Shown piece by piece: positions 46,414 to 47,658 of a DNA stretch of 47,658 nucleotides. Within the stretch, counting starts at the first letter, position 1; the number at the start of each line of letters is the position of its first letter. Origin of the DNA: a virus; the IMG/VR virus record IMGVR_UViG_3300034358_000148, positions 1 through 47,658 of that record. One strand, 5' to 3'. The translations under genes and the position numbers were made by a program. Below the pieces are notes generated by a model. It saw only the letters and a list, made by a program, of their open reading frames with translations, did not search any database and had not been told where the DNA came from.

Positions 46414-47658
46414 TCAGCGCGGCGGCGGCGGCGGATCGACGGGCTTGCCCTTGCCGCCCTTGCCCGGATCGTTGGGATTCGGGGCCGGCTCGACGGGGGC
46501 TTGCTTGCCCGGATCGTTCTGCTGCGGCGGCGCCACCAGCGCGGGGCCCTGTTTCGGATCGGGCGGCGCAAGCGAATCCCGCGGCGGCGCATCGTCCGGT
46601 GCGGCGGGCTTCCCGGCGGGGGCGGGATCGCGCGGTGCGGCAACCGGATCCTGTCCCTTGGCGGGATCGTCCTGCGGCGCGATTGCGGGGTCTTGCACCC
46701 GGGAGGGACCGCCTTGCTGGCGCGGCCCCTGGCCCTGCGGGCGTGGACCGAGCGGCGGGAGGCTCGGCACCGTGCCAAAGGGGCTTTGCGGCGTATATCC
46801 CGGCGGCGGGTCCGAATCGAAGGTGCCCGGCGGCGGCCGGTCGCGGAAGGGCGGGCGCGGATCATTGTCGCCGGGCCGCGTCCAGTCGGTCGGCGCGGCG
46901 AAGGTCTGGTCCGGGTCCACCGGAGGCTGGAGCCCCAGCCGCTGCGCCAGCGCCGGAAACAGCACCGCCTGCAATTGCATCAGCCCGGCGTTGGAGAGGA
47001 CGAACGGCCCGATCGGCGCCGCACCGGGATAGGGCACATAGACCGCGAGCATCGGACGATCGGCCGTCACCGTCCGCCCGCCCGCGGTGACATCGATCAC
47101 GCCCGGGGTGACATTGCCCTGCGCCGCCCGGCCGGGCCCGCGCAGCACGATCAGCGAAGCGGTTTCGGGGTCGCCGCGGACATTGCGCCCGACCCGGGGC
47201 TCGTTCGCTGCGATCAGAACGGCATTCTCGCCGACCACCGCGTCGAGCATCGTCCCGCGCACCCCGATCGCCGCCACCGGCGTGTTGATCGTCGTGCTGC
47301 CGCCGTTGGTCCGCCGCCCGGACATGAAGCGGAAGGCGCCGCGGGTCACCGTCGCCCCCATCGAACGCGTGCCGCGCGCGGGATCGTAGACGTAGCGGTC
47401 GATCGTCAGCCGCGCGTTCGGGCCGATCGTGAACGTCGACTTGTCGAGCAGCAGCACCTGCAGCTGGCTCTTCGCCCCGGTCTGGACCTGGTCGGCGATC
47501 GCGATCCGCTGGCGCAGCGCCACCGGCCGCGGCAAGGGCGCGCCGGGCTTGCGCAGCCGCACGTCGTTCTGAACCGCGGCGGTGATGCCGACCACCTGCT
47601 GCGCCTGCGCGGGGATGGCGAGCGTCAGTGCAGCGGCGGCGAAGATCAGATGCTTCAT
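46414..47658 (-). CDS. FecR-domain periplasmic protein with Pro-rich tail
   Basis: The product is 414 aa; the ATG occupies the last three bases of the window. A Sec signal ([20 protein letters not shown]) precedes a FecR-like domain (residues about 25-160: [38 protein letters not shown]). The last about 170 residues are very Pro/Asp/Gly-rich and probably disordered in the periplasm. Stand-alone FecR-domain proteins are thought to bind surface or cell-wall ligands rather than act as anti-sigma factors. Upstream partner of the halogenase; chromosomal, outside the prophage. Confidence 0.85.
   Translation of the reverse strand: MKHLIFAAAALTLAIPAQAQQVVGITAAVQNDVRLRKPGAPLPRPVALRQRIAIADQVQTGAKSQLQVLLLDKSTFTIGPNARLTIDRYVYDPARGTRSMGATVTRGAFRFMSGRRTNGGSTTINTPVAAIGVRGTMLDAVVGENAVLIAANEPRVGRNVRGDPETASLIVLRGPGRAAQGNVTPGVIDVTAGGRTVTADRPMLAVYVPYPGAAPIGPFVLSNAGLMQLQAVLFPALAQRLGLQPPVDPDQTFAAPTDWTRPGDNDPRPPFRDRPPPGTFDSDPPPGYTPQSPFGTVPSLPPLGPRPQGQGPRQQGGPSRVQDPAIAPQDDPAKGQDPVAAPRDPAPAGKPAAPDDAPPRDSLAPPDPKQGPALVAPPQQNDPGKQAPVEPAPNPNDPGKGGKGKPVDPPPPPR

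Noticed and set aside
44915-47032. 705-codon plus-strand frame opposite halogenase and FecR genes
   Set aside because: Antisense shadow spanning two real genes; composition is low-complexity Arg, Gly and Ala.
1-47658. CRISPR arrays, insertion sequences, rRNA genes
   Set aside because: No regularly spaced direct repeats of CRISPR type, no transposase-like protein and no rRNA sequence were recognised.

Overview
The window is GC-rich with compact, overlapping genes. Its gene families (DUF6961, DUF6362, DUF6441, the protease/capsid fusion, flavin halogenase and FecR pair) suggest an alphaproteobacterium of the Sphingomonadales. That assignment is inferred from family recognition; there is no rRNA here. 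Most of the window is one lambda-like, siphovirus-type prophage next to a tRNA-Leu(CAA) gene (44748-44832, minus). The tyrosine integrase stops 9 bases before the tRNA 3' end, so this is the right junction. No copy of the tRNA 3' end was found further left, so the left attachment site probably lies outside the window, and the chromosome/phage status of roughly 1-6400 is open.

Layout. (a) 1-6469: accessory region of small hypothetical genes, a lone repressor-type HTH, a RadC-like JAMM protein, an SRAP/HMCES protein, an unrecognised two-gene cassette of lower GC (3301-4901), a zinc-finger-like protein, a 20-residue ORF and an XRE regulator. (b) 6473-9662, minus: a secreted beta-rich protein, i-spanin with a nested Rz1-type o-spanin, holin-like protein, GH24 endolysin and small proteins. 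(c) 9666-21344, minus: tail genes including a tape measure with an M23 peptidase domain and a G/T tail-assembly pair joined by a predicted -1 frameshift. (d) 21348-28887, minus: head genes, from capsid accessory proteins through the ClpP-protease/major-capsid fusion, portal and gpW to the terminases. (e) 29100-38457, minus: early-left operon with DUF6362, primase-helicase, an N6-type methyltransferase, DUF5131, an ASCH-like protein and regulators. (f) 38458-39449: immunity region with an S24 repressor and two clusters of a TGCGATNATCGCA operator. (g) 39450-44738, plus: early-right operon with two tiny membrane proteins, a long C5 methyltransferase, cysteine-rich proteins and the integrase. (h) 44748-47658: chromosomal tRNA-Leu, tryptophan-halogenase-family gene and FecR-domain protein.

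How it works together. The S24 repressor (38551-39138) should hold both early operons off by binding operators beside the Cro-like gene and in front of the rightward operon. After induction the leftward transcript would supply replication and then head, tail and lysis functions, while the rightward transcript supplies DNA modification and integration. Features that a simple ORF scan misses include the GGGAAAC frameshift (18780-18786), the Rz1 gene inside Rz (7566-7733), an internal capsid start with a strong Shine-Dalgarno (23860), and several genes of 20-60 codons. The best candidate for an undescribed system is the two-gene cassette at 3301-4901.
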